Positions 17,438 to 26,115 of a stretch of DNA of 50,633 bases are shown piece after piece (within the stretch, counting starts at the first letter, position 1; the number at the start of each line of letters is the position of its first letter). Below the pieces are notes generated by a model. It did no database searches. It saw only the letters and a program-made list of their open reading frames with translations, and was not told where the DNA came from. The stretch lies in contig JAPLJS010000020.1 in assembly GCA_026388545.1 (NCBI GenBank), forward strand, positions 1-50,633, in the 5' to 3' direction. The translations under genes were made by a program, and so were the position numbers. This stretch comes from Deltaproteobacteria bacterium. Its GTDB lineage: Bacteria; Desulfobacterota; Syntrophia; Syntrophales; UBA2185.

Positions 17438-17519
17438 CCCATATTTTGTGGTCAATATTCCATTGACACACAAGATCCTTCTCCATATACTCCCACCGTG
17501 AAACTCAATACCTTATCAA
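17438..17519 (+). repeat. Direct repeat, copy 2 (promoter module)
   Basis: Second copy of the repeat described at 16478-16560, exactly 960 bp downstream. It begins within 2 bp of the end of the IS91-type remnant and leads into the DEAD-box helicase gene. Confidence 0.88.
17463..17491 (+). promoter_or_regulatory. Sigma-70 promoter in repeat copy 2
   Basis: TTGACA (17463-17468), 17 bp, TATACT (17486-17491), identical in design to the promoter in copy 1. TGTGGTCAA (17447-17455) and TTGACACA (17463-17470) form an imperfect inverted repeat over the -35 box. It would drive the DEAD-box helicase gene with a leader of about 100 nt. Confidence 0.75.
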
Positions 17520-17597
17520 TTCAATTTCGCACTCTCCCAAATGACCACTTGCTGTTCCTTACCGAAAATCGGATCCGTTTCCATACATTGAGGGATT

Positions 17598-18851
17598 ATG
17601 AAGTTTGAGAAATACCCTATTTCAGAAGAAGTAAAACAAAACCTGTTGCAACTCGGTTTCAAGAGGCCGACGGATATCCAGTTCAAATCCATTCCATCCA
17701 TAATGAAGGGCGAAGACGTTCTTGCCATCGCCCAGACGGGAACGGGTAAAACGGCGGCATTTGCGATTCCTCTCATCGATCGAATCCACAGGGACAAAAA
17801 CAGTAAACGCTCCCCCGGCATCAAATGTATGGTTATGGTTCCGACCCGCGAACTGGCTCTGCAGATTGGCGACGTTTTTGCAAGTATTTCAAAGCATACG
17901 AAAGTAAAAACGTTTCCCCTGGTAGGCGGTGTCGAGCAGGATGCGCAGATTAAAAAGCTTCAGGACGGCATCGATATTCTGATTACCACTCCGGGAAGGA
18001 TGTTTGATCTCATCCATCAGGGGTATATTCAACTGGACAGGATCGATACCCTTGTCCTTGATGAAGCCGACCATATGCTTGACCTGGGCTTTATAGAGGA
18101 TATCAAAGCAGTAAAAAGGAGACTCACGCGAAAGCACCAGACCCTTTTTTTCTCGGCAACTATCAATCAGGAGATCAAAAAGCTTGCATTTTCCCAGGTG
18201 AAAAGCTCTGCCATACGCATTCAGATATCGCCGGAAGACCCTGTCTCAAAAAATGTTTCTCACGCGGTCATGTTTGTGGAAATGGATGACAAGCGATTTT
18301 TTCTGGAAAGATTTGTAAAGGAAAATCCTGACAGCAGGATCATTGTCTTTGTGAGAACCCGGGTGCGGGCTGAACGCGTCGCAAAAGCACTGGCGAGAGT
18401 CGATATTCCTTCGCTGACCATTCATGGTGAAAAGGATCAGGATGAAAGATCCGCTGTGATGAAGAAGTTCAAGGCGTGTGAATGCAATCTGTTGATTGCC
18501 ACGGACATAAGTGCCCGGGGAATTGATATTCCCGATGTCAACTATGTCATCAACTATGATTTGCCCGAAAAGCCGGAGAACTATGTCCATAGAGTGGGAA
18601 GGACCGGACGGGGCGTCAACAAGGGCGTTGCCATTTCCTTCTGCAGCGAAGAGGAGAAAGAGCGCCTTGAGGAGATTCATCAGTTTTTAAATAAAGAAAT
18701 TGAAGTGATGAAAATCGGTAAAAAAGATTACGTCCGTACGCTTGGTCTTCCCAAAAAGGAACCCGATGTTCAGTCGCTGATCGAGGATCATGAGGCATGG
18801 CTGAAGACAAAAAAGCGGAAGAAGCCCAAAAGTAACGGAACACGGCGTTAA
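17598..18851 (+). CDS. DEAD-box ATP-dependent RNA helicase (RhlE-like)
   Basis: A 417-residue helicase with the standard motifs in order: F..(Q motif) RPTDIQ, AQTGTGKT (motif I, 45-52), PTRELALQ, TPGR, DEAD (155-158), SAT, IVFVRTR, ATDISARGIDIP and YVHRVGRTGRG. The tail is short and basic (KKRKKPKSNGTRR), as in RhlE-type proteins that act on rRNA or structured mRNA. It is preceded by promoter repeat copy 2 and a 100 nt leader, which would suit cold or stress control. No downstream partner is present. Confidence 0.95.
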   Translation: MKFEKYPISEEVKQNLLQLGFKRPTDIQFKSIPSIMKGEDVLAIAQTGTGKTAAFAIPLIDRIHRDKNSKRSPGIKCMVMVPTRELALQIGDVFASISKHTKVKTFPLVGGVEQDAQIKKLQDGIDILITTPGRMFDLIHQGYIQLDRIDTLVLDEADHMLDLGFIEDIKAVKRRLTRKHQTLFFSATINQEIKKLAFSQVKSSAIRIQISPEDPVSKNVSHAVMFVEMDDKRFFLERFVKENPDSRIIVFVRTRVRAERVAKALARVDIPSLTIHGEKDQDERSAVMKKFKACECNLLIATDISARGIDIPDVNYVINYDLPEKPENYVHRVGRTGRGVNKGVAISFCSEEEKERLEEIHQFLNKEIEVMKIGKKDYVRTLGLPKKEPDVQSLIEDHEAWLKTKKRKKPKSNGTRR

Positions 18852-19006
18852 CTGATGGTACATATTACGGACGTCGATTGTTTTTCATTAATATCAATAA
18901 GAAAATCAGATTATATTACGTATAGCAATAAATTATGGATAATCTTTCGGTAAAATCAAGGCATGGATCGGTAGGTGGACGTGCCATGCTCAGGGGTTGA
19001 ACGTGA

Positions 19007-20638
19007 TCAAGATATTTCTTTACCGGGTTCTTGGTCCTTTGAAATAATGGAGTCTTTTAACCATAATATGTCATCTTTTTCCGGATAATCGATGTTATAG
19101 TGAAGACCCCTGCTTTCCTTTCTCATCATGGCACAATGAATAATGAGTTTCGAGACTGTTGCGATATTTCTCAGTTCGATTAAATCCCTCGTTATAATGA
19201 AATTTCTGTAGTATTCATCGATTTCACGGCTTACCAGGCAGATTCTCCGATACGCACGATCCAACCGTTTATTGGATCTTACGATGCCCACATAGTTCCA
19301 CATTAGTCTTCTGATTTCATCCCAGTTGTGGGCTACGACAATAGATTCATCACTTTCCGTGGCGCCTCTTGGATCCCATGCGGGGATGGAGATCGGATCG
19401 TCTTTTGTTGCATGAAAAATCTCCGATATTTTAACGAATGACCGATGGGCAAAGACCACTGCTTCCAAAAGCGAGTTGCTCGCAAGGCGGTTGGCGCCAT
19501 GGAGCCCGGTGCAGGAGACCTCGCCGCAGGCGAAGAGGCGTTCAATATTTGTTTCTCCGAAATTATTTACAAGTGCGCCTCCACACTGGTAGTGAGCAGC
19601 AGGAACGACGGGTATCGGATCTTTTGTGATATCTACACCGAACTCGAGGCACTTGTTGTAAATATTGGGAAATCGACTGATAAGAAAGTCATGGTCTTTG
19701 TGAGTGATGTCGATCAAAACGTATTCATCCCCTGATTTTTTCAGTTCCGTGTCGATAGCCTTGGCGACAATGTCCCTCGGTGCAAGGCTTTTCATCGGAT
19801 GATATTTATCCATGAACGGAGAGCCGTTTTTTAATCTCAGAATCCCTCCCTCACCCCGGACAGCTTCACTAATCAGATATGATTTGGCTTCCGGGTGATA
19901 GAGGCAGGTTGGATGAAACTGGATGAATTCCATATTGGCAATGAGGGCTCCTGCCCTGTATGCCATGGCAATGCCGTCGCCTGTGGCGATATCCGGATTT
20001 GTTGTAATGAGATACACTTTCCCGGTGCCCCCGGTAGCCAGAATGGTAAATTTTGCTTTAAAGGTATGAATTTCGTTACGTTCAGTATCGAGAATATACG
20101 CACCGAGACACTTACCCCGGGGGTCGTTTTTTCGATTCAGGATGGTGGATTCCAATATAAGATCGATGCCGATGTGGTTTTCATAAATTGTTATATTTCT
20201 TTTTAAGCTCGCTTTCTCATGAAGGGCACGCTCTATTTCCCGGCCTGTCAGGTCTTTTGCATGAAGCACCCGCCGCATGGAATGTCCGCCTTCCCGGCCG
20301 AGGTCGTAGGGGGTGGTATTGCTATTTTCCGCTTTTGTAAATTCAACTCCCCACTGCATAAGTTCCTTAATTCTTTCTGGACCATCCATAACAACGAATC
20401 TTACGACATCCTCCTTACAAAGGCCGGCTCCACAGACAAGGGTATCGTTAATATGATAGTCAAAGCGGTCCTCTTTATCAAAAACCGCCGCTATCCCGCC
20501 TTGAGCCAGATTTGTGTTTGATTCTGATTTATCTTTTTTTGTTACAATGGCTACGGTTCCAAGATCTGCTGCTTTAATGGCAAAGCTTAATCCTGCAATG
20601 CCGCTTCCTAATACCAAAAAGTCTGTCGTAAATTCCAT
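19007..20638 (-). CDS. nadB: L-aspartate oxidase
   Basis: A 543-residue flavoprotein of the succinate dehydrogenase/fumarate reductase family. It has FAD-binding GSGIAGLSFAI (12-22), SNTNLAQGGIAAV, the substrate-side EGGHSMRRVLHAKDLTG, FIQFHPTCLYHP, SEAVRGEGGIL, the CGGALVNNFGETNIERLFACGE segment and the NRLASNSLLEAVVFA FAD-contact motif. NadB oxidises aspartate to iminoaspartate, the first step of NAD synthesis. In anaerobes fumarate serves as the electron acceptor. nadA and nadC are not in the window. The gene is divergent from tsaD with a 115 bp shared promoter region. Confidence 0.95.
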   Translation of the reverse strand: MEFTTDFLVLGSGIAGLSFAIKAADLGTVAIVTKKDKSESNTNLAQGGIAAVFDKEDRFDYHINDTLVCGAGLCKEDVVRFVVMDGPERIKELMQWGVEFTKAENSNTTPYDLGREGGHSMRRVLHAKDLTGREIERALHEKASLKRNITIYENHIGIDLILESTILNRKNDPRGKCLGAYILDTERNEIHTFKAKFTILATGGTGKVYLITTNPDIATGDGIAMAYRAGALIANMEFIQFHPTCLYHPEAKSYLISEAVRGEGGILRLKNGSPFMDKYHPMKSLAPRDIVAKAIDTELKKSGDEYVLIDITHKDHDFLISRFPNIYNKCLEFGVDITKDPIPVVPAAHYQCGGALVNNFGETNIERLFACGEVSCTGLHGANRLASNSLLEAVVFAHRSFVKISEIFHATKDDPISIPAWDPRGATESDESIVVAHNWDEIRRLMWNYVGIVRSNKRLDRAYRRICLVSREIDEYYRNFIITRDLIELRNIATVSKLIIHCAMMRKESRGLHYNIDYPEKDDILWLKDSIISKDQEPGKEIS

Positions 20639-20753
20639 GATTTGCTGTTCCTCTGAATATTCTCTAATCTTCGAAAGTTGTTTACAAAGGCAATGTGTTT
20701 CTATATATAATTCCCGTCTATTTGTAAAAAGAAATTGTTCCGAGGATGAATAT

Positions 20754-21773
20754 ATGCTGGTTTTGGGAATAGAGTCCTCCTGTGATGAGACGGCAGCAGC
20801 AGTACTGAGGGATGGACAATTCCTTCAGTCCAATGTTATCGCTTCTCAGGTAGATTTGCATAGGATTTATGGCGGTGTTGTGCCGGAGATAGCGTCACGT
20901 AAACATATGGAAATGATCATACCGGTCATATTTCAGGCGCTCAACGATGCGCAGGTAACGTTACGTGACATTGAAGGGATAGCGGTAACCAGGGGGCCGG
21001 GATTGGTTGGTTCTCTCCTTGTGGGTTTATCAGTGGCCAAAGCTATTGCGTTTGCCTTAGATATACCATTTGTCGGTGTGAACCATCTCGAGGGCCATAT
21101 TGCATCCATCTTCCTCAGCGATAATCCTCCAGCGTTTCCCTTCATAGCCCTTGTAGTTTCCGGTGGGCATACGAACGTTTACCGTGTAAATGAATTTCAG
21201 AATTTTACACTGCTGGGTCAAACGAGGGACGATGCCGCAGGTGAGGCTTTTGACAAAGCGGCAAAACTTCTCAATATAGGCTATCCTGGCGGCGCCGTAA
21301 TTGATCAATTGGCAAAAAAGGGAAATAGAGAGTGGATACAATTTCCCAGAGCCATGAAGGACAGTATGGATTTTAGTTTCAGTGGTCTGAAAACATCTCT
21401 ATTGGTCCACATCAAAAAAAGAGGGCGTCCGTTTACTGAAGACGAACTGCCGGATGTGGCTGCCAGTTATCAAGAGGCTATCATTGATGTCCTTGTAGAA
21501 AAAACCCTCAGAGCTGCTCAAATCAACTCCCTATCAAGGGTCGTTGTTTGCGGCGGGGTTGCTGCAAACAGTGGATTGAGAGCCAGATTTACCAGAGAAT
21601 CAAAACGCAAAGGGATTGATGTATACGTTCCGCCTCCTGTGTTTTGTACCGACAATGCGGCTATGATTGCCGTTGTTGGTGAGAATCTTTTGACAAGAGG
21701 TGTCAGAGACTCTTTAGATCTGAATGCAGTTTCCAGATGGCCAATAGACTCCCTTAACAATAATAAGGCATGA
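20754..21773 (+). CDS. tsaD: tRNA N6-adenosine threonylcarbamoyltransferase TsaD
   Basis: A 339-residue ASKHA-fold protein. Key features are LGIESSCDETAAAV at the N-terminus, GGVVPEIASRKHME, TRGPGLVGSLLVG, the metal-binding HLEGH (His111, His115), VSGGHTNVY, DDAAGEAFDKAAKLL, CGGVAANSGLR and TDNAAMIA. It transfers the threonylcarbamoyl group to A37 of ANN-decoding tRNAs with TsaB and TsaE. The open frame extends upstream into the divergent nadB gene, but homologues begin at the ATG at 20754, which is preceded by GAGG at 20742-20745. rsmA follows after 51 bp. Confidence 0.96.
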   Translation: MLVLGIESSCDETAAAVLRDGQFLQSNVIASQVDLHRIYGGVVPEIASRKHMEMIIPVIFQALNDAQVTLRDIEGIAVTRGPGLVGSLLVGLSVAKAIAFALDIPFVGVNHLEGHIASIFLSDNPPAFPFIALVVSGGHTNVYRVNEFQNFTLLGQTRDDAAGEAFDKAAKLLNIGYPGGAVIDQLAKKGNREWIQFPRAMKDSMDFSFSGLKTSLLVHIKKRGRPFTEDELPDVAASYQEAIIDVLVEKTLRAAQINSLSRVVVCGGVAANSGLRARFTRESKRKGIDVYVPPPVFCTDNAAMIAVVGENLLTRGVRDSLDLNAVSRWPIDSLNNNKA

Positions 21774-21824
21774 TTCATCCATTTCATAATTTCAAAAGCT
21801 CTAAGGTCTATCGGAAAAACAGGT

Positions 21825-22676
21825 ATGACGACAATTAGAAAAATCCTTAGAGATCACGGTATCAGACCTCTCAAGCGTTTAGGACAGTCGTTTCTTGAGG
21901 ATATAAATGTCATAAATAAGATAATCAGTATATCCAATATCCAGGAAGATGATACCGTTGTTGAGATAGGTGCGGGTGTGGGGATCATGACGGAACTGAT
22001 AGCCGAAAAGGTTCGAAAGGTCATCGCCCTCGAAATCGACCCGAGAATGGTCGGTATTTTGAGAGAAAGACTGGCGGGCTATCATCAGGTGGATGTTATC
22101 AAGGGCGATGTTCTCAAGTATGATTTTTCTTCAGTGGGTCATGAATTACTATCGCGGAAAATAAAGGTTGTCGGGAATATTCCGTACAACATTTCGTCAC
22201 AGATATTATTTCATTTATTAGCTTACCGACAACATATCTCATCTATGATCCTCATGTTCCAAAAAGAACTGGCAGACCGGCTCATCGCATCTCCGGGGAC
22301 AAAGGAGTATGGGATACCGACGGTTTTGGTTTCCATGTATACGGAATGCTTTCGTGAAATGGTAATCCCTCGCAGCTGTTTTTATCCTGAGCCAAAGGTA
22401 ACTTCATCTGTCATGAAAATAATAATTCGAGAAAAGCCGTTAATGGATTTAAATGATCATGACTTTTTCGTCAAAATTGTGAAGATAGCTTTTTCGAAAA
22501 GAAGGAAAACCCTGTTAAATAATCTCAGAAGTTCGCCTTTGTTGGGATATACAGAAAGAGAAGTTGTTACAGCACTGAAGAAATCAGACATCGATGGCGT
22601 GAGAAGGGGTGAGACACTGACAGCTGAAGAACTCGGAAAATTAAGTAATGCCCTTTATTCAAGAGAAATACCTTGA
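21825..22676 (+). CDS. rsmA: 16S rRNA (adenine1518/1519-N6)-dimethyltransferase
   Basis: A 283-residue KsgA/RsmA methyltransferase. The N-terminal PLKRLGQSFLEDINVINKII, SAM-binding VVEIGAGVGIMTELI, EIDPRMV, GDVLKYDF and the catalytic NIPYNISSQIL motif are all present, followed by the YPEPKVTSSVM segment and a C-terminal helical domain with FSKRRKTLLNNL. The enzyme dimethylates two adjacent adenines near the 3' end of 16S rRNA. It is probably co-transcribed with tsaD. Confidence 0.96.
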   Translation: MTTIRKILRDHGIRPLKRLGQSFLEDINVINKIISISNIQEDDTVVEIGAGVGIMTELIAEKVRKVIALEIDPRMVGILRERLAGYHQVDVIKGDVLKYDFSSVGHELLSRKIKVVGNIPYNISSQILFHLLAYRQHISSMILMFQKELADRLIASPGTKEYGIPTVLVSMYTECFREMVIPRSCFYPEPKVTSSVMKIIIREKPLMDLNDHDFFVKIVKIAFSKRRKTLLNNLRSSPLLGYTEREVVTALKKSDIDGVRRGETLTAEELGKLSNALYSREIP

Positions 22677-22825
22677 CAACTTCCGGTTCTTTTGGTAAGA
22701 GCGCTCATCTGCTTGGATCCGGCTACGGACTGAGACGGAAGGTTTGGTAAGGTGTATAAACACGGGTTAATTATAAAGCCTCTCGTCTTTGACGTAGGGG
22801 CTTTTTTTATGGGTATGGGGAAAAG
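22677..22825 (+). promoter_or_regulatory. Structured leader upstream of panC (possible pan-type RNA)
   Basis: The 149 bp between rsmA and panC contains TTTGGTAAG twice (22691-22699 and 22743-22751), complementary arms around CTTCCG and ACGGAAG, a small hairpin GTGTATAAACAC (22752-22763) and a terminator-like hairpin ending 17 bp before the panC start. A terminator so close to a coding start, preceded by structured RNA, is the layout of an attenuation-type leader. Pantothenate operons in some bacteria carry the orphan pan RNA motif. By eye I cannot say whether this is one. Confidence 0.35.
22776..22808 (+). terminator. Terminator hairpin before panC
   Basis: AAGCCTCTCGTC pairs with GACGTAGGGGCTT (one G-T pair, small bulge) and is followed by a run of seven T. 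It either ends the tsaD-rsmA transcript or acts as an attenuator of panC. Confidence 0.75.
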
Positions 22826-23683
22826 ATGAAGATCATATGTTCCGTAAGAGAGATGCAGTCATTTTCCGAATCCTTGAGGAATAGAGGACAAAAAATAGCC
22901 TTCGTTCCTACAATGGGTTATTTTCACGATGGCCATTTGAGTTTGATGAGAGAGGGAAAGCTGCGGGGCGACTGTGTGGCAATCAGCATTTACGTAAACC
23001 CGACGCAGTTCGGTCCAAGTGAGGATTTTGAAAGGTATCCAAGAGATTTTGAAAGGGATAAAGCCCTTGCTGAAGGGGTTGGTGTGGATGTTGTTTTCTA
23101 TCCTGAGAATAAAGAGATGTACCCTGAACATTATCAGACTTATGTTAATGTTGAGAAGGTAACGGAGAATCTCTGCGGAATCTCGAGGCCCGGACATTTC
23201 CAAGGTGTTACAACTGTTTGTGCAAAACTTTTCAACATTGTAAAACCCCATTATGCACTATTCGGCAAGAAGGACTTCCAGCAACTTTCAGCCATTAAGA
23301 GGATGGTACAGGACCTTAATATGGATCTCGAGATTATCGGTATGCCAATAGTGAGAGAAACCGATGGTCTGGCTATGAGTTCACGAAATGTGTATATCAA
23401 GGAAAATGAGAGGAATTCGGCTCTTAGTCTGAGTCGTTCTTTGAAGTTAGCCAAACAGATGTATGACAGAGGAGAAAGGGATGCTTTCAGGATACTGGAT
23501 GAGGTCAAAATATTTATAGAAGGACACCCCTATGCCAGGATTGATTACGCGAAGATATGCGATACGACGACCCTGAAAGATAGTGAACGTCTGGAGGGGG
23601 AATCCGTTTTAGCCCTTGCTGTGATGATTAGCAAAACGAGACTGATAGATAATTACGTATTCGGGGATGTACTTCATCTGTAA
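22826..23683 (+). CDS. panC: Pantothenate synthetase
   Basis: A 285-residue PanC. The nucleotidyl-transfer HxGH motif appears as GYFHDGHLSLM, followed by ISIYVNPTQFGPSEDFERYPR, GKKDFQQLSAIKRMV and the KMSKS-like GLAMSSRNVYI. It joins pantoate and beta-alanine using ATP. panD follows after 48 bp and supplies beta-alanine. panB and panE are absent from the window, so pantoate must be made elsewhere. AAAAG before the ATG is the only nearby purine-rich ribosome binding candidate. Confidence 0.97.
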   Translation: MKIICSVREMQSFSESLRNRGQKIAFVPTMGYFHDGHLSLMREGKLRGDCVAISIYVNPTQFGPSEDFERYPRDFERDKALAEGVGVDVVFYPENKEMYPEHYQTYVNVEKVTENLCGISRPGHFQGVTTVCAKLFNIVKPHYALFGKKDFQQLSAIKRMVQDLNMDLEIIGMPIVRETDGLAMSSRNVYIKENERNSALSLSRSLKLAKQMYDRGERDAFRILDEVKIFIEGHPYARIDYAKICDTTTLKDSERLEGESVLALAVMISKTRLIDNYVFGDVLHL

Positions 23684-23731
23684 CGTTTACTGACAAGTAA
23701 TATTTTTCACAAGGAGAAAGGTAATCACACC

Positions 23732-24088
23732 ATGCAAAGGTTTATGCTCAAATCAAAACTGCACAGGGCGGTAGTGACCGATGCTAACCTCCATTATGAA
23801 GGCAGTATCACGATTGACGAAAAGCTGATGAATGCCGCTGATATACTGCCTTATGAGAAAGTGAATATATATAATGTTTCCAATGGAGAGAGGTTCTCGA
23901 CGTACGCGATAAAGGGTGACCAAAATTCGGGTGTTATATGTCTGAACGGAGCGGCGGCATGGAAAGCAAAAAAGGGTGACATTATCATTATTGCATGCTA
24001 TGCGCTTCTTGATGATGGTGATGTTAAGAAGTGGCATCCCAAATGTGTCTTTCTGGATGATAAAAATGGGATAAAGAAATTAAAATAG
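23732..24088 (+). CDS. panD: Aspartate 1-decarboxylase (pyruvoyl enzyme proenzyme)
   Basis: A 118-residue PanD proenzyme. The self-cleavage site is Gly24-Ser25 in YEGSITID, which yields the pyruvoyl group. [16 protein letters not shown] at the N-terminus, [17 protein letters not shown] and [10 protein letters not shown] are also diagnostic. It makes beta-alanine for PanC. AAGGAGAAAGG at 23711-23721 is a good ribosome binding site for the ATG at 23732. A terminator follows. Confidence 0.97.
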   Translation: MQRFMLKSKLHRAVVTDANLHYEGSITIDEKLMNAADILPYEKVNIYNVSNGERFSTYAIKGDQNSGVICLNGAAAWKAKKGDIIIIACYALLDDGDVKKWHPKCVFLDDKNGIKKLK

Positions 24089-24115
24089 TATTCGTTTAAG
24101 AAATCAATCTTATAT

Positions 24116-24149
24116 GGGGCGGGGTGTCGATGCACCTTGCCCCTTTATA
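24116..24149 (+). terminator. Terminator after panD
   Basis: GGGGC..GGGTG pairs with CACC..GCCCC around a short loop and is followed by TTTATATTTT. It closes the panC-panD transcript. Confidence 0.72.
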
Positions 24150-24226
24150 TTTTAAATAGCGGTTGATAACAGTTCACCTTTTTGTTATGTACACGCAGAT
24201 TAAGACAGTCTAAAGGTTATTCATCA

Positions 24227-24895
24227 TTGAAAAAAAAACTGAAGCAGATTTTTTTAACGGGTCTTGCCGTTACAATTCCGATAGGATTAACACTTTATAT
24301 CCTTTTCTTTCTCATAGATATCATGGATGGTCTCCTGAAGATTATCCCCGTCAGGTATCATCCTGATACGTTACTTGGTATTCATATTCCCGGTCTTGGA
24401 ATTATTGTAACTCTGGCCTTGATCACCATCGCCGGTCTTGTCACGACAAGCTATGTTGGTTATAAGATTGTCCAATCAGGAGAAGACCTCGTTGATAGGA
24501 TACCGTTTGTGAGGAATATTTACCAGGCTATCAAGAAGATCTCTGACAGCATGTTCATGGATAAGAGAAGCAGCTTTAAAAAGGTTGTACTGGTGGAGTT
24601 TCCCAGGAAAGGAGTATATACTATCGGATTTGTGACAGGTGTACCAAGCGGGGAGATTCGTAAAAAGGCGGGACAGAACTGTATCAGTGTATTTTTGCCG
24701 ACAACGCCCAATCCGACATCGGGGTATCTCATTATCGTGCCGGAAGATGAATTGGTTCCCATGGATATGTCTGTAGAGGAAGCATTGACATTCATCATTT
24801 CTGTCGGTATCGTGACTCCATCAGACCGTCCGAAAAGGAGAGAGAAATTGCACCACGAAGGGAATCACATTGATGAATTGAAATCAACTGAATAA
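24227..24895 (+). CDS. DUF502 family membrane protein
   Basis: About 222 residues starting from the TTG at 24227 (KKKLKQIFLTGLAVTIPIGLTLYILFFLIDIMD), which is where homologues start; the frame stays open to a TTG at 24182. Two membrane helices near the N-terminus (about 6-32 and 60-85) flank a loop with HIPGLGII, and the soluble part contains DRIPFVRNIYQAIKKISD, VVLVEFPRKGVYTIGFVTG and the PTTPNPTSGYLIIVP motif typical of DUF502. The function is not established, although the family is widespread and has been linked to membrane organisation. It precedes metK by 21 bp. Confidence 0.85.
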   Translation: MKKKLKQIFLTGLAVTIPIGLTLYILFFLIDIMDGLLKIIPVRYHPDTLLGIHIPGLGIIVTLALITIAGLVTTSYVGYKIVQSGEDLVDRIPFVRNIYQAIKKISDSMFMDKRSSFKKVVLVEFPRKGVYTIGFVTGVPSGEIRKKAGQNCISVFLPTTPNPTSGYLIIVPEDELVPMDMSVEEALTFIISVGIVTPSDRPKRREKLHHEGNHIDELKSTE

Positions 24896-24916
24896 AGAAT
24901 AAAAAGGAGCAACCAT

Positions 24917-26095
24917 ATGCTAATAACATCGGAAAGTGTAAAAGTTGGACATCCGGACGTTGTATGCGATTCGATAGCGGCAAATATCATTGCCGCAATT
25001 ATTGATGAAGAACATAAAATTGGGATGAACGTGGATAACATGCCTCATTGCGGCATCGAGATTTTCCTGGGGAAGGGTCTCTGTATCGTCGGTGGAGAGG
25101 TTGCCACCCGTGTTTATGTAGATGTTGAGAAGATCATACGGGATACGGTCCTTAGAATAGGTTATTGCGATTATAGTCTTGGTCTCAATGGAAATTCGAT
25201 GGGGATTCTCAATACGATTATTGAACAATCTCCTGATATCAATATAGGTACACGGGCTGACATGGGTAAATACAAGGAAATCGGCGCCGGGGATCAGGGG
25301 ATTATCTATGGATTTGCCTGCGATGAGACGCCGGAATTGCTTCCCCTTCCGTATGTACTGGCTACCAAGATGATGAGAGCCTTTGAGATGTGCGCAAATC
25401 CAATATTCGCGCCGGATGGTAAAGGTCAGATAACGGTAGAATATAGTGATGAGGGTGTTCCCTTGCGTGTGGCGACAGTTCTCATGTCCAATGCAGTCGA
25501 TTACCGTCAAGTTCCTGAAGGTGCAAAAGCCGGTGTAGAACCTCAGGCAAGGCATATTGCTATGGAATGCCTCAAAGACTGGGTGGATGAGAATACCGAA
25601 TTCCTTTTCAATCCCACAGGGGAATGGCAGGCTATTAATTCATGCAGCGCCGCTGATTCAGGCGTGACGGGCCGTAAGCTTGTTGTTCAGCTTTATGGCG
25701 GATATCCGGGCGCTCAAATTGGAGGCGGTTCAATCGTCAATAAATCGCCGGAAAAAGTCGATTGTTCAGCGGTTCTGGGAACCCGCTATGTTGCAAAGAA
25801 TATTGTCGCCGCAGGTCTTGCAAAGAAGTGTTCCATTCAAATAGCTTATGCCATCGGCATTGCGAGGCCTATTTCCATTTATGTGAATACTTTTGGTACG
25901 GGAATAATTTCCAACAACAAGCTCAATGCAATTATTAAAGAATACTTTGACTTATCTCCCAGGGGGATGATTGAAAAATTGGGTCTCCTCAATGGTAATA
26001 TTTACAGAAAACTGCCAAGGACGTTATTTATGGATGATTATATTTGGGAAAAGACAGATATGGTAGAAGAATTGAAACTGGCTGCAAGCGCATAA
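24917..26095 (+). CDS. metK: S-adenosylmethionine synthetase (divergent form)
   Basis: A 392-residue methionine adenosyltransferase. Recognisable segments are [10 protein letters not shown] (His and Asp of the active site), [51 protein letters not shown] and [15 protein letters not shown]. Aligned by eye with the E. coli enzyme, the catalytic residues (numbered as His14, Asp16, Asp118, Lys165, Arg244, Lys245, Lys265, Lys269, Asp271) are all kept. The lysine after GHPD is Val, and GGPMGDCG and RHGGGAFSGKD are changed to NSCSAADSG and [12 protein letters not shown]. It is therefore a divergent but probably active form. AAGGAG at 24902-24907 precedes the start. ahcY follows after 20 bp. Confidence 0.93.
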   Translation: MLITSESVKVGHPDVVCDSIAANIIAAIIDEEHKIGMNVDNMPHCGIEIFLGKGLCIVGGEVATRVYVDVEKIIRDTVLRIGYCDYSLGLNGNSMGILNTIIEQSPDINIGTRADMGKYKEIGAGDQGIIYGFACDETPELLPLPYVLATKMMRAFEMCANPIFAPDGKGQITVEYSDEGVPLRVATVLMSNAVDYRQVPEGAKAGVEPQARHIAMECLKDWVDENTEFLFNPTGEWQAINSCSAADSGVTGRKLVVQLYGGYPGAQIGGGSIVNKSPEKVDCSAVLGTRYVAKNIVAAGLAKKCSIQIAYAIGIARPISIYVNTFGTGIISNNKLNAIIKEYFDLSPRGMIEKLGLLNGNIYRKLPRTLFMDDYIWEKTDMVEELKLAASA

Positions 26096-26115
26096 GGTCA
26101 GCGAAGGACAAAACA

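Noticed and set aside
17011-17501. Long open frames on both strands inside and after the flavin reductase gene
   Set aside because: High G+C removes stop codons from the other frames. Their translations show no domain pattern, apart from the transposase scrap that is reported separately.
18961-18989. Stem GCATGG / CCATGC downstream of nadB
   Set aside because: Six pairs around a 17-base loop and only a broken T-run. Too weak for a terminator call.
20514-20753. N-terminal extension of tsaD to 20514
   Set aside because: It runs antisense through the start of nadB and homologues begin at 20754, where a ribosome site exists.
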